Assembly: GCA_902538565.1 (NCBI GenBank)
Contig: CACBFQ010000001.1
Span: 124,001 to 188,000 of the forward strand
Length of the DNA stretch: 64,000 nucleotides
DNA from: an uncultured Fidelibacterota bacterium
GTDB taxonomy: Bacteria > Fidelibacterota > Marinisomatia > Marinisomatales > Marinisomataceae
Reading direction: 5' to 3'
Under the pieces are notes generated by a model. It ran no database searches. It had not been told where the DNA came from and saw only the letters and a list, made by a program, of their open reading frames with translations. Position numbers and translations under genes: made by a program. Of this stretch, positions 9,110-18,391 are shown in pieces (within the stretch, counting starts at the first letter, position 1; the number at the start of each line of letters is the position of its first letter).

Positions 9110-9139
9110 ATGTTACAATATTGAGAGAGTTTATGTCAA
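9110..9139 (-). promoter_or_regulatory. Candidate sigma-70-type promoter of the mraZ division operon
   Basis: On the minus strand a perfect -35 TTGACA (9139-9134) is followed after 18 bp by TAACAT (9115-9110), four of six matches to the -10 consensus. Transcription would begin near 9103, about 30 nt before the mraZ ATG. The downstream genes overlap or lie within about 100 bases, so this promoter could serve the whole run to murC. It is the only recognisable promoter seen in that run, although internal promoters were not searched systematically. Confidence 0.5.
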
Positions 9140-9172
9140 TGAAAATTGTTGATAAATGCAAAAAAATTAAAA

Positions 9173-9982
9173 TTAATTTTTTGGTAAATATTTTTTGATA
9201 GTAATTGTATAAGGATCTGACTTTAAGATTACTTCTACAGGGAAATCATTAATTATATTTTTTGAAAAATCCTCATATGAGTTTTCAGAAAATAAAATCA
9301 GTTCATAATCGACTGTATTTGCAATTAAAAATGCTCTTTCTTGACCATCCCATTGTTCCGTGAACGTATTAGATTTACTGTTAAGAGAATCCTCAAATAT
9401 AAAAAATTCTTTTCCTGAAAAATCATCGTAAAAATGGATATAATTTTCAATACTTGATTTAAATCTTATTGTTACTGGATTAGATATGCTCTCAATTGAA
9501 AGAACTTCTTCACTTCTCAAAGAATAGAATTCAATTAAATCAGATTTTGTAATTCTTAATTCATCTTCAAGATCTTTTTGGGAAATTTGACTATTTGAGT
9601 TTAAAGAAAAACTTAACAGAAGAATTAAAAGAAAGGATGCAATTCCAATAAAAACGGATGAATTAAATAAATTTTCGCTATTAATTTTGCTAAAAAAACT
9701 AGAACTCTCATTTCGTTCATCAGGTATAAATTTTAATGTTTTACTATTTGGCTTTTGGTTTAAAAAACTATCAAGCTCAGACAATGACTCATTAATATCT
9801 ACTCCAATTTCATTAATGTATGCTTTGAAAAATAATTTGACATAGACTGGAGGAATTTCTGCAAACTTGCCTCTTTCTAATGCCTGTAAATATTTCAAAT
9901 CAATTTTGGTTCTTTTTGAAATATCTTTCAAATCGATGTTATTTTCGATTCTGAACTTTTTATATTTATTGTAAAAAATCAT
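9173..9982 (-). CDS. rodZ: RodZ-like protein: cytoplasmic HTH, one TM helix, periplasmic domain
   Basis: The 269-residue protein begins with a HTH_25/XRE-type helix-turn-helix (about residues 5-70, including ISKRTKIDLKYLQALERGKFAEIPP), then a basic linker, one transmembrane helix (FIGIASFLLILLLSFSL, about 110-127) and a periplasmic beta-rich domain resembling DUF4115. RodZ links the MreB cytoskeleton to the elongation machinery, and the HTH binds MreB rather than DNA. It is coupled to maf by an ATGA overlap and precedes the mraZ run by 100 bp. Placement next to division genes supports a shape role. MreB is not in this window, so the function rests on domain layout. Confidence 0.82.
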   Translation of the reverse strand: MIFYNKYKKFRIENNIDLKDISKRTKIDLKYLQALERGKFAEIPPVYVKLFFKAYINEIGVDINESLSELDSFLNQKPNSKTLKFIPDERNESSSFFSKINSENLFNSSVFIGIASFLLILLLSFSLNSNSQISQKDLEDELRITKSDLIEFYSLRSEEVLSIESISNPVTIRFKSSIENYIHFYDDFSGKEFFIFEDSLNSKSNTFTEQWDGQERAFLIANTVDYELILFSENSYEDFSKNIINDFPVEVILKSDPYTITIKKYLPKN

Positions 9983-10545
9983 TTTGAATCAAGAATTTGT
10001 TTTATTTCACTTCTTAAAAATTTTTCTTCTGGGAAACCTACAATATTATTATAACATCCGTCAATATTTTTAATGAAATATTCCTCAGCATCTTCAATAT
10101 TATATGAACCAGCTTTATCTAAAACATTAAAATTATTTATATAATTTTCAATTTTATCTTTCTTTAATGTTTTAAAACAAACTTTTGTACTATCAAAAAT
10201 AGTGATTTGGTTGTCATTATAAGTTAAAGATAAAGCACTGATTACATAATGTGACCTACCTGATAATAAAGATAAAACCTCAAAAGCATCCTGATGTGAA
10301 GAAGGTTTGCCGATGATTTTATTTTGAAGCTCTACTATTGTATCTCCTGAAAGAACAAAATCATTTTCATACTGTTGATGCACTTTTAATCCTTTTCTCA
10401 TCGAAACATCTATTACATAATCAATGGGATTCAATTTATTAATATTTTCCTCATCAATATCAGGAACTTTAATAGAAAAATTGTATCCTAACTTTTCTAG
10501 AATTTTCTTTCGTCTTGGAGAACTAGATGCTAATATTATACCCAT
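9979..10545 (-). CDS. maf: Maf/YceF-type nucleoside triphosphate pyrophosphatase
   Basis: The 188-residue protein starts IILASSSPRRKKILEKLGY, the Maf signature containing the nucleotide-binding S-x-S-x-R-R, and continues with a central LSGDTIVELQNKIIGKPSS and a C-terminal DKAGSYNIEDAEEYFIKNIDGCYNNIVGFP, both diagnostic of the family. Maf proteins hydrolyse non-canonical or modified NTPs (dTTP/UTP or m7GTP classes) to the monophosphate plus PPi. It overlaps rodZ by 4 bp; maf next to mre/rod genes is common. Subclass specificity cannot be assigned by eye. A 45 bp divergent gap separates it from aconitase. Confidence 0.92.
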   Translation of the reverse strand: MGIILASSSPRRKKILEKLGYNFSIKVPDIDEENINKLNPIDYVIDVSMRKGLKVHQQYENDFVLSGDTIVELQNKIIGKPSSHQDAFEVLSLLSGRSHYVISALSLTYNDNQITIFDSTKVCFKTLKKDKIENYINNFNVLDKAGSYNIEDAEEYFIKNIDGCYNNIVGFPEEKFLRSEIKQILDSK

Positions 10546-10590
10546 AAAATCGTTTTTTTTTGACTAAATTTATAACAATAAAGAGTAAAT
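10546..10590. other. Divergent intergenic region maf / aconitase
   Basis: These 45 bp separate two divergent start codons. The sequence is AT-rich with a T tract (TTTTTTTTTGACT). No -35/-10 pair with correct spacing was convincing on either strand, so the promoters probably extend into the neighbouring coding ends or are weak. Confidence 0.3.
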
Positions 10591-12849
10591 ATGAATCATA
10601 CAGATCTAATTAAGCAAATTTATAACAATTATCTTTCAAAAATTATTAATGCAAAAAGTTTTTTCAATAGGCCTCTAACATATACGGAAAAAATTCTTTT
10701 TTCACATCTATCCGAGGATTTACAATCAATTCCTGAAAGAACTAAAACATTTTGCACCTTAAGTCCAGATCGTGTGGCAATGCAAGATGCGACCGCTCAA
10801 ATGGCTTTATTACAATTTATCAACGCAGGAATGCAGACGACAGCAGTTCCAACCACTGTTCATTGCGATCATTTAATCACTGCTATTAAAGGAGCTGACG
10901 ATGATCTTGACAATGCTCTGTTAACAAACAAAGAAGTGTATGACTTTTTAAAATCTGTTTGTGCAAAATATGGCATAGGTTTTTGGAAACCTGGTGCAGG
11001 AATTATTCATCAAACCATTTTAGAAAATTATGCAGTACCCGGAACTATGATGATTGGAACTGATTCTCATACTCCAAATGCCGGCGGACTAGGAATGGTT
11101 GCGATTGGAGTTGGAGGAGCAGATGCTGTTGATGTGATGACTAACTCTCCGTGGGAAGTTAACTGGCCAGGTATGATTGGAGTCAAACTTACTGGTCAAC
11201 TAAGTGATTGGGCATCTCCAAAAGATATTATTCTTAAACTTGCTGGTATCCTTACAGTAAAAGGTGGAACTGGAAAAATAATTGAATACTTTGGCGAAGG
11301 AACAGAAACGATTAGCTGTACCGGAAAGGCAACCATAACAAATATGGGAGCTGAAGTTGGAGCAACAACATCTATTTTTCCATATGATAAAAAAATGTAT
11401 GAATACTTGGAAGCAACCAATAGAAAAGATATTGCTGATTTAGCAGATGAAATTAAAAATCATCTTAAAGCAGATGATGACGTTCATGAAAATCCTGAAA
11501 AATACTATGATGAAGTCATAGAAATTAATTTATCAGAATTAGAACCACATATTGTTGGACCCTACAGCCCTGACTTATCAAGAGAAATTTCGGATATGCC
11601 AGATGCAGTTAAAGATAATAATTATGATGATGATTTAAAGGTTGGATTGATTGGAAGTTGTACAAATTCTTCTTACGAAGATATTGAAAAAGCTGCTCAT
11701 GTAGCTAAACAAGCTCTTGATGCGGGATTAAAAGCAAAGTCAGAATTTTATATTACTCCTGGATCCAATCAAATTAAAGCCACAATGGAACGAGATGGAT
11801 ATACCAAAATCTTTGAAGAGCTTGGTGGAAAAGTTTTAGCAAATGCTTGTGGACCATGTATTGGTCAATGGAAAAGATCTGATATTAGTGAAGGGGAAAA
11901 AAATACAATTATTACCTCCTTTAACAGAAATTTTGCAAAAAGAAACGATGGAAATGCGGCAACAGAATCATTTGTAGCCAGCCCAGAGATTGTTACTGCG
12001 CTAGCAATATCAGGTAAATTAAGTTTTAATCCTTCAAAAGATAAACTAACTCTTAATGATGGAAGTAGTTTTAGCTTTGAATCTCCTTTAGGTTCGGAGT
12101 TACCTGAAATGGGATTTGAAAAAATTGGAAGTGATGACTTTCTAAAAGCTGAACTTCGTCCAAATACTGAGATTGTTATTAAAGAAGAAAGTGATAGGTT
12201 GCAGGTATTAGAACCATTTATGGAATGGAATAAGGAAGAGATGAATAATTTAAAAATTTTATTAAAAGCAGAAGGAAAATGTACAACTGACCATGTCTCT
12301 CCTGCTGGCCCTTGGTTAAAATATAGAGGCCATCTCGAAAACATTTCCCAAAATATGTATTCTGGAGCTCTTAATGCTTTTACAAAAACAAATGGTGAAG
12401 CAATAGATTTAATTAACGATAAAACTGATAATATTTATGAAGTTGCTAAAACTTATAAAGAAAATAATATTGATTGGATTGCTGTAGCTGATGAGAATTA
12501 CGGAGAAGGTTCAAGTAGAGAGCATGCAGCAATGGAGCCTAGATTTATGGGTTGTAAAATTATCATTGCAAAAAGTTTTGCAAGAATTGCTCAAACCAAC
12601 TTGAAAAAGCAAGGTATTTTACCATTAATTTTCAAAGATAAAAGTGATTATGATAAAATTGAAGCCAATGATACAATATCTACTATCAATCTTAAAGATT
12701 TTGATAATAAAACTAACCTTAAATTGAGCTTGAATAAACCAGATGGTTCATCTCAGATTATTGAAACGCTACATACCTTTTCAAAGAATCAGATTGAATG
12801 GTTCAAAGCGGGTTCAGCTCTTAACTTAATTGCTAATAAATCACATTGA
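10591..12849 (+). CDS. acn: Aconitate hydratase, mitochondrial-like (single-domain-order AcnA/ACO2 type)
   Basis: The 752-residue aconitase interconverts citrate and isocitrate in the TCA cycle using a [4Fe-4S] cluster. The three cluster cysteines are Cys357 (GSCTNSS), Cys420 and Cys423 (ACGPCIGQW); their spacing (63 and 3) equals that of mitochondrial aconitase. The swivel domain carries DHVSPAGPW and the active-site loop GEGSSREHAAMEPR. Length and domain order match the 750-residue ACO2-like group common in Bacteroidota and relatives, not the roughly 890-residue AcnA or AcnB. The gene starts a two-gene plus-strand unit: its TGA overlaps the TTG start of gatB. Upstream lies the 45 bp divergent gap to maf. 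Confidence 0.96.
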   Translation: MNHTDLIKQIYNNYLSKIINAKSFFNRPLTYTEKILFSHLSEDLQSIPERTKTFCTLSPDRVAMQDATAQMALLQFINAGMQTTAVPTTVHCDHLITAIKGADDDLDNALLTNKEVYDFLKSVCAKYGIGFWKPGAGIIHQTILENYAVPGTMMIGTDSHTPNAGGLGMVAIGVGGADAVDVMTNSPWEVNWPGMIGVKLTGQLSDWASPKDIILKLAGILTVKGGTGKIIEYFGEGTETISCTGKATITNMGAEVGATTSIFPYDKKMYEYLEATNRKDIADLADEIKNHLKADDDVHENPEKYYDEVIEINLSELEPHIVGPYSPDLSREISDMPDAVKDNNYDDDLKVGLIGSCTNSSYEDIEKAAHVAKQALDAGLKAKSEFYITPGSNQIKATMERDGYTKIFEELGGKVLANACGPCIGQWKRSDISEGEKNTIITSFNRNFAKRNDGNAATESFVASPEIVTALAISGKLSFNPSKDKLTLNDGSSFSFESPLGSELPEMGFEKIGSDDFLKAELRPNTEIVIKEESDRLQVLEPFMEWNKEEMNNLKILLKAEGKCTTDHVSPAGPWLKYRGHLENISQNMYSGALNAFTKTNGEAIDLINDKTDNIYEVAKTYKENNIDWIAVADENYGEGSSREHAAMEPRFMGCKIIIAKSFARIAQTNLKKQGILPLIFKDKSDYDKIEANDTISTINLKDFDNKTNLKLSLNKPDGSSQIIETLHTFSKNQIEWFKAGSALNLIANKSH

Positions 12850-14291
12850 ACATAAATGATATAAATAAAAATTGGGATTTTATAATTGGTCTAGAAATAC
12901 ATGTCCAATTAGACTGTAATTCCAAAATGTTCAGCAAATGCCAATATGAATATGATAAGTCACCAAATAGTTTAACCTGCCCAACCTCATTGGGACTCCC
13001 AGGAGCTCTTCCAAATATAAATCAATCAGCAATTGAGTCAGCGATAATGTTTGGAAAAGCGGTAAACGGAAAAATAAGTAAAAACTTTACGTTTGCCAGA
13101 AAACATTACTTTTATCCTGACCTACCTAAAGGATACCAAATATCCCAGTTTGATCAACCAATTATTTCAGGAGGTTCAGTTCCAATTTGGTGGAATGAGA
13201 AAGAGTTCAAAATTGATTTAACGAGAGCACATTTAGAGGAAGATGCTGGAAAATCTTTTCATAATAATGACAGCAAAAAAAGTAATGTTGATTATAATAG
13301 AAGCGGAGCAGCATTAATTGAGATTGTTACAGAACCTGTGATAGTTCATCCTGAACAAGCCAAGATTTTCATGCAACGCATTAAACAAATAGTTAATTAT
13401 ATAAATATTTCAAATGCAGAAATGGAGAAAGGAAAACTCAGATGTGATGCTAATATTTCTCTATCAAAAAAAGGTAGTGGAAAATTTGGAGTTAAAACAG
13501 AAATCAAAAATATCAACTCTTTTAGAAACGTTCAAAAGGCAATTGAATCTGAAATCATTCGTCAAAACAAGATTTTGAATGATGGGAAAGAAGTTCAACA
13601 AGCTACTTTAACTTGGAATAATGATAAAAACGTTGCCGAGATTATGAGAATTAAAGAAAATGCTGATGATTATAGATACTTTCCAGATCCAGATTTACCA
13701 CCAGTAAGTTTAGAAAAGTCATTTATTGAAGAAATTAAATCATCACTCCCTATACTTCCTTTTGATTATGAAAAAAAATGGATGAATGAATACAATTTAT
13801 CTTTAAATGAGTGTATGATTCTTTCATCTTCAAAAGATATTGCAAAATACTTTGAAGAAGTTGTTAGTCTAGATGTTTCGCCCAAAAAAGCAAGTGCTTG
13901 GGTTTCTACAGAATTATTTAGGCTTTTTAATGAGATAAATATAGCCTTTGATTCATCTAAAGTTGAAGCAAAAGATTTAAAAATATTAATTGATGAAATA
14001 ACACAAAATAAAATTACCCAAAATTCAGGTAAAGAGATTTTGAGAGCATTATTTGAAACCGGTAAAAATATCAGTGAAATTTTAAAAAGCGGTGATTTCG
14101 ATTCTTCTGATATTAATATTACAGAAATTATTGACAATGTACTTTCTAGCTGTCAAAATGAAGTATTAAGATATAAGAACGGTGAAGAAAAATTAATCGG
14201 TTTTTTTATTGGTCAAGTCAATAAAGAAACTAAGGGAAAAGTAAGTCACGAAGTGGTTATTGCTGAATTAAGTAAGAAATTAAAAGATTAA
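12846..14291 (+). CDS. gatB: GatB, Asp-tRNA(Asn)/Glu-tRNA(Gln) amidotransferase subunit B
   Basis: The 481-residue protein matches Gat[18 protein letters not shown] at the N-terminus, the zinc/transamidation-core motifs [20 protein letters not shown] and [11 protein letters not shown], then a YqeY-like tail (about residues 330-481). GatB activates the misacylated tRNA so that GatC/GatA can amidate Glu-tRNA(Gln) or Asp-tRNA(Asn). The start must be TTG at 12846 (TTGA overlap with the aconitase stop), because the family N-terminus begins here and the next ATG lies inside the conserved region. GatA and GatC are not in the window. The 3' end overlaps convergent rpmB by 4 bp. Confidence 0.96.
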   Translation: MNINDINKNWDFIIGLEIHVQLDCNSKMFSKCQYEYDKSPNSLTCPTSLGLPGALPNINQSAIESAIMFGKAVNGKISKNFTFARKHYFYPDLPKGYQISQFDQPIISGGSVPIWWNEKEFKIDLTRAHLEEDAGKSFHNNDSKKSNVDYNRSGAALIEIVTEPVIVHPEQAKIFMQRIKQIVNYINISNAEMEKGKLRCDANISLSKKGSGKFGVKTEIKNINSFRNVQKAIESEIIRQNKILNDGKEVQQATLTWNNDKNVAEIMRIKENADDYRYFPDPDLPPVSLEKSFIEEIKSSLPILPFDYEKKWMNEYNLSLNECMILSSSKDIAKYFEEVVSLDVSPKKASAWVSTELFRLFNEINIAFDSSKVEAKDLKILIDEITQNKITQNSGKEILRALFETGKNISEILKSGDFDSSDINITEIIDNVLSSCQNEVLRYKNGEEKLIGFFIGQVNKETKGKVSHEVVIAELSKKLKD

Positions 14292-14524
14292 AATTTTCTG
14301 CCTTCTGCCATTAAATCTTTAATTACTGAATCAATACCTTTCTTATCAATAATTTTTAAACCCTTAGCAGAGACTTTGAGCGTAACTTTCTTATTGAGTG
14401 TTTCCACCCAAAAAGTCTTTTTCTGAAGATTTATATCAAATCTTCTTCTAGTTTTATTATTAGCATGACTTACATTATTGCCATACATCACTTTTTTACC
14501 TGTTACTTCACAAACTCTTGACAT
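14288..14524 (-). CDS. rpmB: 50S ribosomal protein L28
   Basis: The 78-residue protein (the same length as E. coli L28) has [21 protein letters not shown], the [15 protein letters not shown] core and [17 protein letters not shown], all typical of bacterial L28. It is a late-assembling large-subunit protein. The gene lies alone on the minus strand, converging on gatB with a shared TTAA stop palindrome, and diverges from dusB across 79 bp. A weak AAGG lies upstream of the ATG. Only one cysteine is present in the N-terminal region, so this is not the CxxC zinc-ribbon form. It is not beside rpmG. Confidence 0.96.
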   Translation of the reverse strand: MSRVCEVTGKKVMYGNNVSHANNKTRRRFDINLQKKTFWVETLNKKVTLKVSAKGLKIIDKKGIDSVIKDLMAEGRKF

Positions 14525-14603
14525 ATTTTAACCTTTTATGTTTAAGTTCAAATCAAACAGGGGAAATTTAAACCAATAATCGTAGTGAACAAACAAAAAC
14601 TAT
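14525..14603. promoter_or_regulatory. Divergent promoter region rpmB / dusB
   Basis: These 79 bp must hold both promoters. On the minus strand a weak candidate for rpmB is TTGTTC followed after 16 bp by TAAATT. Nothing comparable was seen for dusB. No inverted repeat stands out. Confidence 0.3.
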
Positions 14604-15584
14604 ATGTTTGATATAAATAAAAAAATTCAAATTGGAAACCTAAAACTTGATTTCCCATTTTTTCTTGCACCTATGGCAGGTGTTACAGACTATGCATTTA
14701 GAGTAATCGCAAAAGAATTTGGAGCTGGAGTAGTTTACTCAGAATTTGTTTCAGCTCATGGTATCATTAGGAAAAATGAAAAAACATTGAATATGATCAA
14801 ATTTTCAGAATTTGAAAGGCCAATAGGTATTCAAATTTTTGGCGATACACCAGAAATAATGGAAAATGCTGCTAAATTAGTCTATGAAAAATTTAAACCA
14901 GACTTAATTGATATAAATTATGGATGTCCCGTACCAAAAGTGACAAAAAAAGGTGCTGGATCTGCTGCTTTAAAAGATTTATGCTTAATGGAAGATATCT
15001 CAGAAGCTGTGGTAAAAGCGGTAGACAAGATACCAGTTACAGTAAAAATGAGAGCAGGTTGGAATTCAGAAAATATTGTAAGTACTCAAGCTGGTATAAA
15101 TCTGGAAAAAGTTGGAGTTAAAGCAATTACTCTTCATCCTAGAACAACTGTTCAAATGTATAAAGGAAATGCAAATTGGGATTTAATAAAAGAATTAAAA
15201 GAAAATGTAAGTATACCTGTCATAGGTAATGGAGATGTAAAAAATATTGATGATATAAATGAAATGTTTAGCCATACACACTGCGATGGCATCATGATTG
15301 GCAGAGCCGCTTTAGGAAATCCATGGTTTTTTGCTGAAGTAAGAAAATATATGCTTAATGAAGATTTTGAAGATATAAGTATAGAAGAGAGATTAGAGAT
15401 ATGTAAAAAACATTTAGAGCTTCTTATACAAATTCATGGAGAAATCGTAGGTGCCAATAATATGAAGAAACATTTTGCTTGGTACTTTAAAGGATTCAAA
15501 GGTGCATCTTCTTTTCGAAGAAAATTCGTTTTGGCAAAGAATTATTCTGAAATGAAAAATATTTTGTCTAATATTAGGCACTAA
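14604..15584 (+). CDS. dusB: DusB-type tRNA-dihydrouridine synthase
   Basis: The 326-residue flavoprotein has the N-terminal FFLAPMAGVTDYAFRVIAKEFGAG, the catalytic-cysteine motif DINYGCPVPKVTKKGAGSA at about residue 100, the FMN/tRNA-contacting VKMRAGWN and LHPRTTVQMYKGNANW, and the phosphate-binding IGNGDVKN and DGIMIGRAALGNPW. It reduces specific uridines in the tRNA D-loop using NADPH. E. coli dusB sits with fis; here it heads a plus-strand run, followed 17 bp later by the P5C dehydrogenase gene. The specificity class (DusB) is assigned by the GVTDYAFR/YGCPVPKV pattern and is less certain than the family. Confidence 0.93.
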   Translation: MFDINKKIQIGNLKLDFPFFLAPMAGVTDYAFRVIAKEFGAGVVYSEFVSAHGIIRKNEKTLNMIKFSEFERPIGIQIFGDTPEIMENAAKLVYEKFKPDLIDINYGCPVPKVTKKGAGSAALKDLCLMEDISEAVVKAVDKIPVTVKMRAGWNSENIVSTQAGINLEKVGVKAITLHPRTTVQMYKGNANWDLIKELKENVSIPVIGNGDVKNIDDINEMFSHTHCDGIMIGRAALGNPWFFAEVRKYMLNEDFEDISIEERLEICKKHLELLIQIHGEIVGANNMKKHFAWYFKGFKGASSFRRKFVLAKNYSEMKNILSNIRH

Positions 15585-15601
15585 AAAACAAAGGATAAAT
15601 T

Positions 15602-17224
15602 ATGGACAAAAATTTTAAAGCAATTAACGAACAAATTATAGATTTTGAGCCTGGCTCAGAACATAGAAAATTACTTTTAGAAGAAATTGAAAGACAATCA
15701 AGTAGACAAAAAGATATTCCTATTATCATTAATGGAAAAGAGATAAGAACAGGTAATACAAAACCATGTACAAAACCTCAAGAACATGGACATATTCTAG
15801 GTCATTATCATGAAGCAGGTCCTGAAGAAATTCAAATGGCTATTGATTCTTCATTAGAAGCTTGGAAAACATGGTCTAATACATCTTTAGAAGAAAGAGC
15901 AAAAATTTTTAAAAAAGTTGCAGACTTAATTGCAGGTCCATATAGGTATAAAATTAATGCTGCAGCAATGCTAGATATTGGTAAAAGTGTTTTTCAAGCT
16001 GAAGTTGATGCATCATGTGAATTAATCGATTTTTTAAACTTTAATATCGAATTTGCCTATACAATGCAAAACTCTTTTACTCCTATATCTCCTGACGGAA
16101 TGAAAAATGAATTGGAATTCAGACCACTGGAAGGTTTTGTTTTTGCTATTGCTCCATTTAATTTCTTTAGCATTGGAGGTAATCTAGCCATCTCTCCTGC
16201 TATTGTCGGAAATACAGTCCTTTGGAAGCCGGCACCAAGCGCTGTTTATTCAGCTTACTACATCATGGAATTATATAAAGAAGCGGGTCTTCCAGACGGG
16301 GTTATTAATTTTATTCCAGGTGACGGACCAAGCATAGGTGATCAAGTATTAGGTCATAAAGAATTAGCTGGAGTGCATTTCACTGGATCTACGAAAACTT
16401 TTAAACATCTTTGGAAAAAAGTTTCTGATAACTTAGATACTTACAGAAATTATCCAAAAATTGTTGGTGAGACAGGTGGTAAAGATTTTTGCATTGCACA
16501 TGAATCAGCTGATATACAGGGTCTAGTAACAGCAATGGTTAGAGGAGCTTTTGAATATCAAGGACAAAAATGTTCTGCGATGTCAAGAGCGTATCTACCA
16601 AAATCAAAATGGAGCGAGATAAAAGAAAAACTATTAAATGAAATCAAAACAATAGATGTTGGACCACCTGAAGATTTTAAGAATTTTGTTAATGCTGTAA
16701 TTGATGAAATAGCCTTTGATAAAATTGCCTCTTACTTAGATTATGCTAAAGAGAGTAACGATTGTGAAGTTCTTTGCGGAGGCGTATATGATAAATCTAA
16801 GGGTTATTTTGTGGAACCAACGGTCATTTTAACCACCGATCCACACTTTAAAACTCTTGAGGAAGAAATATTTGGTCCAGTACTTACCATTTTTGTATAT
16901 GAAAATGAAAATTGGAATGAAACATTAGAATTGATTGATAATACATCTCCCTACGCTCTTACAGGCTGTGTGTTTTCAGAGGATAGAAATATCGTTGAAG
17001 AAGTAAGATCCAAATTGAGATTTTCAGCTGGAAATTTCTATATTAATGATAAACCTACCGGTGCTGTTGTTGGACAACAGCCATTTGGAGGAAGCAGAGC
17101 ATCTGGTACAAATGATAAAGGCGGCTCTATGCTTAACTTATTAAGATGGACATCCCCAAGAACAATCAAAGAAACTTTTGAACCTCCTCATAACTATAGA
17201 TATCCATTTATGGATGAAGAATAG
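15602..17224 (+). CDS. pruA: Delta-1-pyrroline-5-carboxylate dehydrogenase (ALDH4A1 type)
   Basis: The 540-residue aldehyde dehydrogenase oxidises glutamate-gamma-semialdehyde to glutamate with NAD+, the second step of proline catabolism. Visible motifs are PFNFFSIGGNLAISPA, the nucleotide-fold GDGPSIG and FTGSTKTF, the general-base region ETGGKDFCI and the catalytic cysteine in YQGQKCSAMSRAY, ending in FGGSRASGTNDKGG. The sequence resembles the single-domain type of animals and Bacteroidota rather than bifunctional PutA. An AAAGGA Shine-Dalgarno precedes the ATG. sucC starts on the next base after its stop, tying proline/glutamate oxidation to the TCA cycle. No proline dehydrogenase is in the window. 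Confidence 0.94.
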   Translation: MDKNFKAINEQIIDFEPGSEHRKLLLEEIERQSSRQKDIPIIINGKEIRTGNTKPCTKPQEHGHILGHYHEAGPEEIQMAIDSSLEAWKTWSNTSLEERAKIFKKVADLIAGPYRYKINAAAMLDIGKSVFQAEVDASCELIDFLNFNIEFAYTMQNSFTPISPDGMKNELEFRPLEGFVFAIAPFNFFSIGGNLAISPAIVGNTVLWKPAPSAVYSAYYIMELYKEAGLPDGVINFIPGDGPSIGDQVLGHKELAGVHFTGSTKTFKHLWKKVSDNLDTYRNYPKIVGETGGKDFCIAHESADIQGLVTAMVRGAFEYQGQKCSAMSRAYLPKSKWSEIKEKLLNEIKTIDVGPPEDFKNFVNAVIDEIAFDKIASYLDYAKESNDCEVLCGGVYDKSKGYFVEPTVILTTDPHFKTLEEEIFGPVLTIFVYENENWNETLELIDNTSPYALTGCVFSEDRNIVEEVRSKLRFSAGNFYINDKPTGAVVGQQPFGGSRASGTNDKGGSMLNLLRWTSPRTIKETFEPPHNYRYPFMDEE

Positions 17225-18391
17225 ATGAAAATTCACGAATTCCAAGCTAAAGAACTTTTATCTGATTACAATGTGCCAATACAAAGAGGTCATGTTGTTT
17301 ATTCTTCAAATGCGATTGAAAAAACAATAGATAAAGTTCAAAATGAATTCAACTCAGATGCTGTTGTAGTTAAAGCGCAAATTCATGCTGGAGGTCGTGG
17401 TAAAGGTGGTGGAGTGAAATTTTGTCCGTCAACAGAATCAGCTATTGAATCTGCTAATAAAATTCTAGGCATGAATTTAATCACTCATCAAACTGGCGAA
17501 GAAGGTAAAGTTGTAAATCAAATATTAATTACAGAAGCACTAGATATTGAAAAAGAGTTTTATTTTGCATTAATGTTTGATCGAGCAAAAAATGCTGATG
17601 TCTTCATAGTATCGACAGAAGGCGGAGTTGATATTGAAGAAGTAGCAGAGCAAACTCCTGAAAAAATTGTTAAGGCTTGGGTAAATAATGATACCTACCC
17701 TCTTGATGATGCAATTAATACAATTATAAATGCATTAAGTCTTAATTCATTTAATGATGCTTTTGAAATTTTTAAGAATATTTATAATTGCTATTCAAAT
17801 TCAGATTGCAATTTATTAGAAATCAATCCTCTTGTAATCACCGAAGATCAAAAAATTATTGCACTAGATGCGAAAGTTGATATTGATTCCAATGCACTAT
17901 TTAGACAAGAAAAAATTGCAAAATTTCATGACACTTTTGAAGAAGACCCTTTAGAACTAAAAGCTTCAGAATATGGATTAAATTATATTAAGCTTGATGG
18001 AAATGTTGGCTGCATGGTTAATGGAGCTGGCCTTGCTATGGCGACGATGGATATAGTAAAACATCATGGCGGCGAACCAGCTAATTTTTTAGATGTTGGA
18101 GGTGCGGCTAATGTTGATACAATTAAAAATGGCTTTAAAATTATTCTCTCTGACCCAAACGTAAAATCAGTTTTGATTAATATTTTTGGTGGTATCGTTA
18201 GATGTGACAGAGTAGCTAATGGAGTCATTCAAGCTGTAAAAGAATTAAATTTAAATGTTGGTGTTGTCGTTAGACTCCAAGGGACTAATGCAAAACTGGC
18301 AAAACAAATTTTAGATGAATCAGATATAGAACTTATAAGCGCTGAAACAATAGATGAAGCTGCTAAAAAAGCAGTTGGATTGGTATCGTAA
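17225..18391 (+). CDS. sucC: Succinyl-CoA synthetase beta subunit (ADP/GDP-forming)
   Basis: The 388-residue length is standard. MKIHEFQAKELLSDYNVPIQRG starts the ATP-grasp domain, VVKAQIHAGGRGKGGGVK is the nucleotide-binding loop, LLEINPLVIT and ALDAKVDID bind metal, and the C-terminal GCMVNGAGLAMATMD and NIFGGIVRCD belong to the CoA-ligase flavodoxin-like domain. With SucD it makes ATP or GTP from succinyl-CoA in the TCA cycle. The ATG directly abuts the pruA stop codon and the stop overlaps sucD (TAATG), so an equimolar coupled operon is likely. Confidence 0.97.
   Translation: MKIHEFQAKELLSDYNVPIQRGHVVYSSNAIEKTIDKVQNEFNSDAVVVKAQIHAGGRGKGGGVKFCPSTESAIESANKILGMNLITHQTGEEGKVVNQILITEALDIEKEFYFALMFDRAKNADVFIVSTEGGVDIEEVAEQTPEKIVKAWVNNDTYPLDDAINTIINALSLNSFNDAFEIFKNIYNCYSNSDCNLLEINPLVITEDQKIIALDAKVDIDSNALFRQEKIAKFHDTFEEDPLELKASEYGLNYIKLDGNVGCMVNGAGLAMATMDIVKHHGGEPANFLDVGGAANVDTIKNGFKIILSDPNVKSVLINIFGGIVRCDRVANGVIQAVKELNLNVGVVVRLQGTNAKLAKQILDESDIELISAETIDEAAKKAVGLVS

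Noticed and set aside
11865-12344. Minus-strand 159-residue ORF inside aconitase
   Set aside because: Antisense to a complete aconitase with all cluster cysteines; AT-rich codon bias generates such open frames.
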